Of a stretch of DNA of 10,092 nucleotides, positions 1-8,408 are shown one piece after another. The stretch's first letter is position 1. Each line of letters starts with the position of its first letter. Below the pieces are notes generated by a model, which saw only the letters and a list, made by a program, of their open reading frames with translations, had not been told where the DNA came from and ran no database searches. The translations under genes and the position numbers were made by a program. Source of the DNA: Pleurotus ostreatus/Saccharomyces cerevisiae fusant (lineage: Eukaryota > Opisthokonta); the NCBI GenBank assembly GCA_024196135.1, contig JAMQCK010001276.1, positions 1-10,092 of the forward strand, in the 5' to 3' direction.

Positions 1-1232
1 CACGAGGTTTGTCCGGAGGGGAAGCGACCGTGAATGGCATGCATTGACGATGACTAGGTATTGAGCGCGGGAGGAGAGGCAATGGATGCGGTCGTGGCAT
101 CCGTATCGGTTCTCGAAGGTTAGCGCCATCATTGCTTGGCCGACTCGAGACTGCATGCTGAATTCCCTTAGATTGCCCCCTTTTCAACGCAGGAAAGGGT
201 GCTGTTTTCAACACGGATGGCAAGGTCAGTGCGGGTCCAGGACCGAACCCGAACCTTCGAAAGGGCGCTACTGACATTCACTGAAGAACGAACTTGAGGC
301 GTCCATTACCCTATCAAAACCACCAGTTGCTCATTCAGACATCCCGATTGGGCGTCGCGGCATAGGTGCTACTCTCCTCACCCACATCAAGAATCCGTGT
401 CAGCTTGTACGAGCACTGTACCTGAATCCCTCGCTCGCGCCACATACGTTCTTGTCCGCACCCGCAGCAGAGACTCTGGGGGAGGTACTAGGGATCGAAA
501 CCGTGGACGAAGATTATTTCTGGACAGAGAAACGCTGGAAGGAACATCGACGGGGGCTTGGGCTCCCTGAAGATGTCCCGCCTTCTCAAAAGAAGAGATT
601 GGAGGCTGAAGGCGACCTTGCGCCACTCGAAGAACTCCCGAAAGGGACGGTGGGTGCCGTCGCGCTCGATATCAATGGCTGCATCGCGTCCTGCACGTCA
701 ACTGGTGGCCGAACGAACAAGCTTCCTGGTCGCATTGGCGATACCCCGATCATGGGTGCTGGGTTCTGGGCGGAGCAGTGGCAGGCGGGCGGCGGGTTCT
801 GGACGTCGTTCGTGCGCAAGATCACCGGAAAATCAGCGAGCACGTACGCTATGGGTCTCTCCGGTACTGGTGACGGCGATGTGAGTGCGCGTTCCTCATG
901 CGGTGCACAAGAACTGACGTACCTCGCAGTACTTCATTCGTCAAAGTACCGGCGCGACCATTTCGCACCTCGTCCGTTACGCCGGTCTCTCCCTCAAGGA
1001 CGCATGCGTCAAGGCTATGCAAAGCCTGCGAAGGGACGGCGGTGACGGTGGTGTGATTGCGCTGGATTCAGAGGGAAATTGTTAGTCTTCAACATTTGGC
1101 GACCTGATGTCCTTTCCACTGACACCCTCTTCAGGGGCCATGCCGATGAACTGTGAGGGGATGTATCGCGGCGTCATCGGCGAAGATGGCATTCCGAAGG
1201 TGGCCATCTTTGCTGACGAGGAGTTGGCGTGA
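1..1232 (+). CDS. Ntn-hydrolase asparaginase / isoaspartyl peptidase (5' partial)
   Basis: Hydrolyses L-asparagine and/or isoaspartyl dipeptides after self-cleavage that exposes a threonine nucleophile (PF01112 family). My exons are <1-6, 58-118, 172-224, 287-880, 930-1080 and 1135-1232, joined by 49-62 nt GT-AG introns. All phases close, giving 320 residues to the TGA at 1230-1232. Numbering from the first residue in the window, FNAGKGAVFN and KNELEAS mark the alpha half. PKG|TVGAVALD puts the nucleophile at Thr161 (codon 647-649). TSTGG (Thr179), GRIGD (Arg189, Asp192) and SGTGDGD (Thr234) follow with the spacing of bacterial family members, except for about 22 extra residues between Asp192 and Thr234. 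GNWAMPMNCEGMYRG is the usual C-terminal motif. The N-terminal start lies upstream of the window. Family assignment is very secure; asparaginase versus isoaspartyl peptidase preference cannot be told from sequence. Confidence 0.93.
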
Positions 1233-1387
1233 GGCGACAGACTTTCCGTCGGGTGCGCCGTAGCACACATCTTCCTGCGCATCGTCAATGCAACACCTGT
1301 TATTGTCCGACCTACGGTAGTGCACCGCTGACGACTTCCTTCGTTGATAGTAGGGAGATTGTTTAGGGGTATAAATTGGATAGTCGG

Positions 1388-2439
1388 TCAGAAAGCGTAC
1401 GCATAGCCAGACTCTGGACTTATTACGGAGCCATTGACAAAAGAAGCTGCCTCGGACGCCAGCCAAAGACAACTCTTCGCTGGATCGTGAAGAGCATCCG
1501 AGTGAAGCGCGAGGGATGACTCCGTAGACGTGTGGCTGGTCAGTATTGGCGCTCTCCAGGGTTCCAAAACTACATTTATTCTGCGAAGGGCCCGGTCAGG
1601 TTCACCTCAAGGCAACGCAGGAATCTTACCGAATATTGGCTTGCTTCTGGTCTCTCGATGCCTTTCGTGCGAGATCGACGAGGGCCCTGGCCAATTTAAT
1701 GAGTACGCTCAGAAGGAGGGTAAACGCACGTCCTACGTACTGGTCAAGCTGCGGCAAGTCCGCCGTAGTATTGGATTGACGACTATACGTATCGATGCTA
1801 TGTCAGTGATAGACGCGCCCAGCCAAACAGCGGGCTCACAGGAATGTGATGGAGCCGCCCTTCGCATGTTTCCTCATGTACGCCGTCTGCGCCTCCAGGC
1901 AATTTCTTAGACCTCGTAGACAGGGGTCCAAGAAAGTAACGCAATCCACACGCTGGTCCGGGAGTTCACCATGCCAGTGTGAGCCCCAGGAAACGATGTT
2001 AACGGCTGAATCAAGAGACCCAAATCTCGCGACGGCCGCCTCGGTCTTAGCCGATGTCAATCTCCTGCAAGGCTAGCCACCACGAAATCGAACTCACAGC
2101 AGCCTGCACCTCGTCCGCTTCCGTCATATTACATTCTACCCGAGGAACGGTCAGTCTGACGCCTCGAGTTCCACGAAAGTGGCAGGACTTACTCGCGAAC
2201 ATTACTTCACCACCGGCAGCGCGGATGCCATTAGCAACCTTCTGGCCAGATATGTCGTCCGGATCGACAGCTGCGACTCTCGCGCCGGCTTGTGAGAATA
2301 GCATCGCCACTCTCCTGCCTGAGCTGCTCGCGACATTCGTGACCATAACGGTCTTGCCCTTCAGGTCTGTGTTTCTATTCTACGAAAGGATCAGTATTCT
2401 CTCCCTCAAGCACTTGCGTATCATAAGGAAACGTACCAT
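1388..2439 (-). CDS. Short-chain dehydrogenase/reductase-like protein, catalytic motifs degenerate
   Basis: Classical SDR (Rossmann) fold by similarity. My exons in coding order are 2437-2439 (ATG only), 2193-2379, 2098-2135, 1840-2045, 1630-1782 and 1388-1580. The five introns are 49-57 nt and frame is kept throughout, giving 259 residues, the normal SDR length. Recognisable blocks are DLKGKTVMVTN, AMLFSQAGARVAAVD, TEAAVARFGSLDSAVN, CLEAQTAYMRKH, GGSIT, IRINVVLEPW and LASEAASFVNGSV near the C-terminus. The glycine-rich TGxxxGxG reads TNVASSSG, NNAG reads NIVS, the helix-4 Asn is Cys, and the Lys four residues after the active-site Tyr position is Ala. A redox function is therefore doubtful: it may be a pseudoenzyme or an early pseudogene. 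An alternative start at 2539 with intron 2367-2436 also keeps frame, but a TATA-like site at 2509-2514 favours 2439. The gene is convergent with the asparaginase, 155 bp apart. Confidence 0.72.
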
Positions 2440-3113
2440 TGAGAGTATCGCGCAGCTTCAGATAGAGGTGACGGGCAGGTAGCGGATGACCTGCGCTCCC
2501 CGCACTGCTATATACCAACGAGTATTGGCATGGGTCCATTGCACGAAGTCCAGGCCCAAGGGATGCGACGGACGACAAGCCGTGTCGGACGCTGTTTGCA
2601 ATGGGAGCGACAAGGTGATTGGTCGCCGGTTTGCCTATAACGTGAGCGAAGGCGGGCGAACTTCGATCGATGGGAAACCGAATCAAGTTGTCAATCGCAT
2701 TCGCCTATAGCCGCGCAGAGGTTGGCGAAGAAGGATCTGGCAAGCTGCCAGCGGCCCTTCTGTTCACCACGGCTAGCGCACTTCGATATCGGGTACATGG
2801 CTTGGCTCCGATGGCCATGTGCATGCGCAGTACCGTGCTGAGCCCGATGGAGGGCGCTGGAGAAATGAATCTGTAAACCCTAACAAACGTACCGACGCGT
2901 TCTGTCCTTCGATCGACTGACGACTGAGCAAATCCTTTCGCTGAACATATGCATAAGATCATGTATGGTAGGACATACGGGACATGGGGACGAGAGTGCT
3001 GCAACAGCGGTTGTGAACGACAGCATATGCATAGCGGCGCGGATACGTGAAGTATGCCGGGGGGTAATGTACAACACAGCACGCCCGTACAAGATGGTAC
3101 ACTCGCGCAACCA
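2440..3113. other. Intergenic region between SDR start and eS24 3' end
   Basis: I find no convincing gene on either strand; the open frames here show no familiar protein pattern and no coherent exon chain. The left end should hold the SDR promoter and the right end the eS24 3' UTR and polyadenylation region. Just after the eS24 stop, the minus strand carries three TGTAC copies (+ strand 3069-3073, 3088-3092 and 3098-3102). These fit UGUA-type 3'-processing or Puf-like elements, but the match is short and unproven. Confidence 0.5.
2509..2514 (-). promoter_or_regulatory. TATA-like element of the SDR-like gene
   Basis: The minus strand reads GGTATATAGC here, 70 bp upstream of the ATG at 2439. 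Transcription starting 25-35 bp downstream would give a short leader to that ATG and would exclude the alternative upstream ATG at 2539. The element is only a short match. Confidence 0.35.
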
Positions 3114-3754
3114 TTACTTGCCCTTCTTGGGCGGCTCCGCGGCCTTGCTCTTCTTCGTGCCGCGCAACTGAGGAAAGGTGAGAAAGGCATGCCTTTGAGC
3201 AATGTCATGGTACGCACCTTCTTCGCACGGTTCTTACGCTCCTTGCGCAGCTTACGCGACGGCTTCTCGATCTTCTCAGCCAGACCAGACTGTGATGATG
3301 GATCAGGAACTGCAAACGAGAGAAGGGGGGATGTACGCACCCGCACTAACCGGTAGCGGGGCTCAAACTTTTTCTGCGATGCCTCATCGTCGTAGATGAG
3401 AGCAAAGCCCGTGCTGCGACCGCCACCGAAGTGTGTCCTCAAGCCGAACGTCACGACGCGCTTCTTGTCCGTCTTGTAGACGGCAGCAAGGCGCTCGGAG
3501 AGCTCCTCCTTGGAGACATTGGCGCGGGAAGGGTGGAGGACGTCAACGACGAATTGACGGCGAGCGAGAAGACGGTTGGTGATGAATTTGCGCGTGCGCA
3601 GGGTGACGGGGGCGTTGTTGTCGGCCTAAAGGACATCGTTAGTGACTCTGCCTGTGCGTGTCGTGTGCTTGGCTGCGCTCGTCGCCCGCCACTGATCCCT
3701 CTATCATCTCGACAAGGCAGTCCAAAGGGCACATCTGCGACAATAACCCACCAT
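3114..3754 (-). CDS. RPS24: 40S ribosomal protein eS24 (S24)
   Basis: Structural protein of the small ribosomal subunit. My exons in coding order are 3752-3754 (ATG only), 3341-3625, 3218-3289 and 3114-3167. The introns are 126, 51 and 50 nt, and the product is 137 residues, normal for eS24. Diagnostic stretches are [56 protein letters not shown] and the basic tail [10 protein letters not shown] followed by RGTKKSKA. The first coding exon holds only the initiator codon, in the context AAAATG, before a GTGGGT donor. The first coding intron is more than twice as long as the others and has a near-perfect ACTAAC branch site before TTTAG. No upstream ATG joins in frame. The identity is essentially certain; the only soft point is the initiator exon. 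It is transcribed away from the membrane-protein gene starting at 4523. Confidence 0.95.
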
Positions 3755-3780
3755 TTTGGGCAGCTGAGTGTTCCGCGCTG

Positions 3781-3830
3781 CTGTACACAGCGATCAGAGC
3801 AAGTTCAGACGATGAACCGGCAGCGCTTAC
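3781..3830 (-). other. Probable 5'-UTR intron of eS24
   Basis: On the minus strand a consensus donor GACAG|GTAAGC (3825-3830) pairs with a TGTACAG acceptor (3781-3787), with CTGAT branch-like sequence between them. The interval is 50 nt, the same size class as the coding introns here. It sits 27 bp upstream of the eS24 ATG and contains no initiator in frame, so it would be spliced from the leader. Confidence 0.5.
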
Positions 3831-3896
3831 CTGTCGTCCAGTGGGTCTTGAGGCTCGGGCGGCGGGACAGCTAATCGACGGCAAATCCGGGCATAC

Positions 3897-3902
3897 CACG
3901 TG
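3897..3902. promoter_or_regulatory. CACGTG E-box upstream of eS24
   Basis: A palindromic CACGTG followed by ACTC on the + strand lies about 143 bp upstream of the eS24 ATG and about 67 bp upstream of its leader-intron donor. CACGTGA-type E-boxes are bound by Cbf1-like bHLH proteins in fungi. A six-base site can occur by chance, so this is only a candidate. Confidence 0.3.
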
Positions 3903-4522
3903 ACTCTTCTTGACGTGATCGGTGGCTGCCAGTCGAACTGCACAGTACTCGGCATCTGCCGATGCATCTCCCTTCCTGCGCCTTCATCTGGCCCTTCGCG
4001 AGGCGTCAGTTCTGTCGGAACGGTCAGCTTATGCTATACTCACAGTTCTATCTAAATGCTGTATATGCCATCCTTCGTCTGGACTCCAAAACCATGGTCT
4101 TCATCGATGCTTTGAGAAAACATACTGGATGCTGAATGTCCCGAACATCTGTGGCTACTGACTATGGTTGTCTTCTAATACGTACATCGTCCCTTCCGAT
4201 GGGCAGGCATGTGGACGCGCAATGACTTCCCTGTTTTTTGAGCGCCACATAACTATGCACTTGTTTTCCCTTGCACAAACAACCAGCTGACGATGACGGC
4301 CTATGACAAGTACACCTTGAAGGGTGAGTGAACGGCAGGCCGAATCAGGGTCGTATTCAGAGGTGAGAGCTCTCATGAACTGAGTGAGCCTCAGCTATTT
4401 GTGCCTTGTCGGCCAGTCGGCCCGGAGTGTCTAGACGTCATTGCAATATACTGCTGAGTCAGCAAGTGTCCTTGTTCTCCTCCTCGTCAGGTCCAGCGGT
4501 TAGGCGCTCGTTATCGGTGGTC

Positions 4523-5317
4523 ATGTCATCTGAATTCGCGTCGTTCGCGGCATATGTGAGTGACTATCTACATGCTCTGCCAGTACATTGCTGAGCTACT
4601 TACCCAGACCCCGCCACCCGATGACCCTGCTGCACGCGCATCATCGTCCCGGGCTTCTCGACCATGGTTTCCCAGTCACAATTCCTCCAACACCGACACC
4701 AATATCGTCTCCCCTGTATATGGAACCACATCATATCAATCCGGCGGCATCCCCACCTTTGGTGACAGCGCGTCAGGCGGCTTGGGTGCTGTAGAGGATG
4801 CAGAGAGTCAGCAGAACCAGTGGAAGACGCGATATGGAATGCGCGTCGATGTTTTAGCAGCATTTGCATATATACTGGGACCGGTCTCGGGTGCGTCCTC
4901 TCCCCATTCATCGTCTATCCAGCCGTTAATCGTGTTTGCAGCCCTAGTACTACTGATCATTGAGACGGAGAACGATTTCGTTCGGTTTCATGGTGCGTCT
5001 ACATCACTATACTCTCAGCCTTTTTCTAACACCAGCCTTCAGCATACCAGTCAGCCCTTCTTACAGCACCCCTTATTCTACTGCGCATATTATTCTCCCT
5101 CTTGCATTTCTGGGGATTCTTGCGGACATTATTGACCCTATGTATATTCGGCACAGAACTTTTCATGGCGTACGTCCGGCGACCTGACTTCACTCTCGAG
5201 CTTCGCTCATACTTCAACAGATACAGAGCATTTACCGATGCATCACAGAATGGGCTTGTGCGATTCCAGCTACCCTATATAGGGGTGCTCGCCGAGCAAT
5301 GGCTAGCGGAAGAATGA
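4523..5317 (+). CDS. UPF0132/DUF4870 (Tic20-like) small membrane protein
   Basis: Function is unknown in fungi; the family is a small multi-pass membrane protein related to the Tic20/DUF4870 group. My exons are 4523-4555, 4608-4890, 4942-4992, 5043-5169 and 5221-5317, with four introns of 50-52 nt, giving 196 residues. Residues 1 to about 80 are polar and Pro/Ser-rich, probably disordered and cytosolic. The conserved part begins at YGMRVDVLAAFAYILGPVS and continues through LLIIETENDFVRFHAYQSAL. It ends with DASQNGLVRFQLPYIG and EQWLAEE just before the stop. Three hydrophobic segments are visible at about residues 91-114, 126-145 and 147-163. The ATG at 4523 begins MSSEFASFAAY and is followed directly by a GTGAGT donor. 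Family assignment is confident; subcellular location is not determined by sequence. Confidence 0.85.
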
Positions 5318-5727
5318 GCCATGTCCACCGTCTACGTTGCGCTTCATGTATTGCTCTATCATCAATCCATCTATCCTTTGACTGTCGCAGCCGTCCGCAC
5401 GCCCATTCACGCCGCGCGCGCGAGGTATGCCCACCCGAGAAGAATGCGCTTCGGGAAGCATCGCAGGGCGGCATACTGCCATGGCTGCCCACGTATAATG
5501 CCCCACCCACAGAGCCTGCGAACGGTGCCTCTCATAAGTGCGTCCACAAAAAAAGCCGACCTGAATTGCACGTCTTGCAATTGCGTCTCAATCTCACGGC
5601 GACGGTCATTCAGTTGAGAACGAACAGTGTCAGCAGTTTCTAGCAATTCTCCGACCACTATCAGGGTACGTTAGGTCGGTACTCGAAGGTTGGCATAATA
5701 GCAATTAGCAAATAGTCCCACCAGGCT
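5318..5727. other. Convergent intergenic region between the UPF0132-like gene and the FAD monooxygenase
   Basis: This separates two genes whose 3' ends face each other. Apart from the coding-like minus-strand stretch listed separately at 5407-5658, I see nothing that I can assign. Confidence 0.5.
5407..5658 (-). pseudogene. Coding-like orphan segment, possible gene fragment or small unannotated gene
   Basis: I do not recognise a family. The minus-strand reading frame has protein-like composition in its first 45 residues, including a charged, helix-prone stretch DTVRSQLNDRRREIETQLQD followed by VQFRSAFFVDALMRG. After that the composition becomes Cys/Trp/Arg-rich and looks non-coding. The frame begins at a GTG rather than an ATG, and I found no good upstream exon that would supply an initiator. 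It lies 69 bp beyond the stop of the FAD monooxygenase on the same strand. It could be an exon of a small gene, a relic of a longer one, or chance. Confidence 0.2.
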
Positions 5728-7768
5728 CTAAGCGAAGACACGCTTGAAATACTTCTCCATGCCATTGATGTTCTTCAAGATGGCCCCAATGAACTCGTCA
5801 GGCCTCACAACGACAATGGTCGGATCGTCGGAGACCTCGTATGCCTTGTAAGCCACGCCATCCTTGTCCGTCAGCGTGTGGTTCGCCTTCGTCGTGGTGC
5901 CCTTGGCAGTACCGCGCGGCAGCACCGCTGCAACGTCAACGAGGCCCTTCGGATACTGCTCTACCACGACTGCGACTTCATCGACCAACGACGCGTCCTC
6001 GGAGAAGAAGAGCACGGTGTGGTGCGTGATCTTAAAGAGGTCGAAGAGCTGGGCGACATCTCCATCCACAGGCGCGTCAGGAGCGCGGTCACCAGCGCAC
6101 ACACCATGGGCGCCGACGTACGCGCTCTCCCGCTCGTCGATGGTCGGAGGCTCGCGGCGCTCGTCGACGGCGAGGGGGCTCCAGCGGTAGTGAATGCCGA
6201 GCATGAAGAGCGGGCCCCCGCGGAACCAGCCCTCGTCGGGGTTCTCGCCGGGGCGCATGGTGCGGTCGAGGAGGCGCGTCGTGCGCCCGAGCATCTCGCG
6301 GATGACGGGCACGCGCTCGTCGGTGTAGGTGTCGAGGAGCGAGAAGGGAGCGATACCCTTGAAGACGAGAGCCATCTTCCAGGAGAGGTTGGCCTGCGCA
6401 TATATGAGTATGCGCTAAGAAGGGTTGCATTGAAAGCAGACTGACCGCGTCCAGCACGGACGAGTTCATGCCCTGACCGCCAGTGGGGCTGTGGGTGTGC
6501 GCCGCATCTGCAAAGATCTCAGCGTGATAGTCTTGGAGGCGCTGCATTGTCTTGACTGACCTCCTACGAGGAAGACGCGTCCGTCACCGAACTTGCTCAC
6601 CATGCGGATGTTAGGCCTAGTCAAACGCTAAGCATATGACAGCTTGGGCAGAAATCGAGCAAGGCTCACCTGAAAACAGACAACGAGATGACCTCCCCAA
6701 ATTGTACGTCGGTGCGTCCGGAGATCTCATAGAAGGCCTTGGCGAGCTCCTCCCCGCTGGAGGCGACCTTGTCGTAGTCGAGGTCAGGCCCGCTCGCGAT
6801 GACGGCCACCTTGTCCGAATCAATGCCTTCGCACGGGCGTAGTAGGATCCTGTGCGCCGTCACCGACAACGTCACATAGAGGTGGAAGTACAAACTTACA
6901 TCTTGCTCTTCGCGTCGCCCCAGCAGTGCCATTTCTACAAGAAGACCGTGTTAGATATTGACGCTGAAGGCGAAGGGCAGGGAAAAGACACTCACGTCAA
7001 GTGCAAGACCGGGCTTGACGACTATATCGCCGGTCACAATCTTGTCCAGTTCGCGCGTTTCACCCTCAAAGTCAAGGCCGAGAAGCTTTCGCACTGTGCT
7101 GCGACCGCCGTCCGCTCCGACGACGAAGGCAACATCGAGTTCCTCGACGGCGCCGCTCTTGGCGATACGGACGTGCACCTTGTTCTCGTCCTGCTTGAAG
7201 TCGAGGAGTTCGGTACTCATCTCGACCTTGATGCCGTAGCGTTCGAGGTGCTCGCGGCGCAGCAATTCCTCGTGACGATCCTGGCCAAGCATGAGGATGT
7301 TGGACTGCAAGAGATAGGTCAGAGCCTTCAATATATGGATGGATGAAAAACATACGTATGGGGTGTCGGGCGTTGGCTCGACGTAAGGTATCATGATGAA
7401 CTCGCGAAGTACTTCGGTGCCACCGGGCAACTTGTAGTGGACAATGGGCTGCGGAAGGCCCGACCGCTTCTCGAGGTCATCCAGCAGCCCGAGTTCCTTG
7501 TACAACTCGAGCGTACGAGGCTACAGCACGTTCAGCAACACATTGGGCAATAATTCCGTGCGGTCTACCTGGATGCCAGAACCCTTCTGCCCGCGGCGTG
7601 GGGTGGCGAGCTTGTCGGTGACACGGACACGAAGCCCGTTCTGCGCCAAGCAGAGAGCGGTGACGAGGCCAGAGGGACCTGCGCCAACCTAGGTGTGGTC
7701 ACAGTCAGAGATCGCGTCCTTTGCCACAAATGAAGAACGCGCACAATGAGGACGTCGGTAGAAGACAT
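5728..7768 (-). CDS. FAD-dependent aromatic monooxygenase (phenol 2-monooxygenase-like)
   Basis: Probably hydroxylates a phenolic or other aromatic substrate using NAD(P)H and O2 (PF01494 group). My exons in coding order are 7745-7768, 7569-7688, 7356-7520, 6996-7304, 6900-6934, 6670-6849, 6561-6616, 6446-6507 and 5728-6393. The eight introns are 48-61 nt and all phases close, giving 538 residues. FAD motifs are VGAGPSG (residues 9-15), GADGGRS (166-172, the DG motif) and GDAAHTHSPTGGQGMN (from 296, the GD motif). The last exon begins NLSWKMAL and carries GDRAPDAPV. It then has a thioredoxin-like C-terminal domain like that of phenol hydroxylases, ending in EKYFKRVFA. No signal peptide is present, so it is probably cytosolic. 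A TATA-like box lies 77 bp upstream. The substrate cannot be named. The gene is divergent from the GH92 gene. Confidence 0.9.
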
Positions 7769-7844
7769 GGTTGAGCTGAGAACTTGAATGCTTGGTTGTG
7801 AGATCTGAAGAGGGGATGAGGACGGAGGACAGCATAGCAGGGGC

Positions 7845-7851
7845 TTATATA
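7845..7851 (-). promoter_or_regulatory. TATA box of the FAD monooxygenase
   Basis: The minus strand reads CACTATATAAGCCCC, a strong TATATAA match, 77 bp upstream of the ATG at 7768. The spacing would give a leader of roughly 45-50 nt. A TATA promoter fits an inducible catabolic enzyme, but no expression evidence is available. Confidence 0.6.
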
Positions 7852-8128
7852 GTGGGACGTCCAGCGAGATTTATTGGGGCTTTTCCGCGGTCTTGCCACC
7901 GACCAAAGTCAAGCAAGCTCGGCCATGGTTCGGCAGAGGGAATCACGTAGGTGGGACTTAGCTCATCTGTCATATCAGATTAGATACACTGAGCCGTTTG
8001 GCCATTCTTTCCTGTCATTCCCAAGATATCCCATAGCCCGAGCTGCGGTGGGTCGTAGCCCTATACAATACGGACGCCTAGCTGATCGGAAAACAATCGT
8101 GCGACTCCGTTGGATGCGGCGCAGGCTG

Positions 8129-8141
8129 GGATCACGGCGAT
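8129..8141. repeat. Target-site duplication copy 1 (next to the poly-T run)
   Basis: GGATCACGGCGAT, identical to the copy at 8396-8408 and immediately followed on the + strand by the T-run. The final T overlaps that run, so the true duplication may be 12 or 13 bp. Confidence 0.75.
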
Positions 8142-8395
8142 TTTTTTTTTTTTTTGAACTCTGCATTTCTATACCGCAACAAGCCAACTACGGGCTAAGA
8201 CGCGGTGCTCCGCCAGTAAGTACCTCCTCCATCCGGAGGCCCGGCAGGGCCCTTCGCATACCCGTGGTAATATAACTACGAATCCCGAGACTGCTGCTCG
8301 TACCGTTGTCCAACTCGATACAGTGGTTGAGTGTGATGGTGAAATATAATGTAAGGGCGCTGAGCGCGAGTGTCGTGTGTGAGGTCGACAGATAA

Positions 8396-8408
8396 GGATC
8401 ACGGCGAT
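8396..8408. repeat. Target-site duplication copy 2 (5' end of the insertion on the minus strand)
   Basis: GGATCACGGCGAT, a perfect match to 8129-8141, 267 bp away. The flanking bases differ between the copies, so the match ends exactly at the expected insertion boundaries. Confidence 0.75.

Larger units (their letters stand above)
3755..4522. other. Divergent intergenic region between eS24 and the UPF0132-like gene
   Basis: This is shared upstream DNA for two divergently transcribed genes. I found no exon chain or recognisable protein in the open frames here on either strand. It includes the eS24 leader intron and a CACGTG site near the eS24 side. The remaining sequence to 4522 shows no feature I can name. 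Confidence 0.5.
8129..8408 (-). mobile_element. Retroposed insertion with poly(A) tract and target-site duplication (SINE-like or processed RNA copy)
   Basis: On the minus strand the order is a 13-bp repeat (8408-8396), about 240 nt of unique sequence (8395-8156), a 15-nt A-run (8155-8141, sharing its last base with the repeat) and then the same 13-bp repeat GGATCACGGCGAT on the + strand at 8129-8141. A perfect short direct repeat enclosing a body that ends in poly(A) is the standard product of LINE-type target-primed reverse transcription. The body has two adjacent GC-rich hairpins (8226-8239 and 8239-8250). It has no convincing RNA polymerase III A and B boxes and no recognisable protein. 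It could therefore be a short SINE, a truncated LINE 3' end or a retroposed transcript. Insert orientation is inferred from the A-tract. Confidence 0.75.

Noticed and set aside
86..274. Small plus-strand open frame in the asparaginase region
   Set aside because: It crosses two asparaginase introns out of the true frame; the spliced reading gives the conserved family sequence instead.
1530..1910. Plus-strand open frame of 126 codons
   Set aside because: It lies antisense to exons and introns of the SDR-like gene and has no recognisable domain.
2946..3033. Repeated CATATGCATA
   Set aside because: Two 10-bp near-palindromic copies with no shared flanks are explained by chance in AT-rich 3' intergenic DNA.
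2705..3454. Long minus-strand open frame of 249 codons
   Set aside because: Only parts of it encode eS24. It reads through two introns (3290-3340 and 3168-3217) and continues past the real stop in another frame, so its C-terminal half is not a protein.
3626..3751. Possible C/D-box snoRNA in the long eS24 intron
   Set aside because: A GATGATA resembling box C is present, but I found no CTGA box D at the right distance and no terminal stem.
5878..6444. Plus-strand open frame of 188 codons opposite the monooxygenase
   Set aside because: It is antisense to the large last exon of the FAD monooxygenase, whose family motifs are clear on the minus strand. GC-rich codon bias explains the open antisense frame.
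8156..8200. tRNA-like pattern near the A-tract of the insertion
   Set aside because: On the minus strand TAGTTGGCTTG and GAGTTCAAA vaguely recall A and B boxes, but no cloverleaf forms and the B-box match runs into the A-tract.
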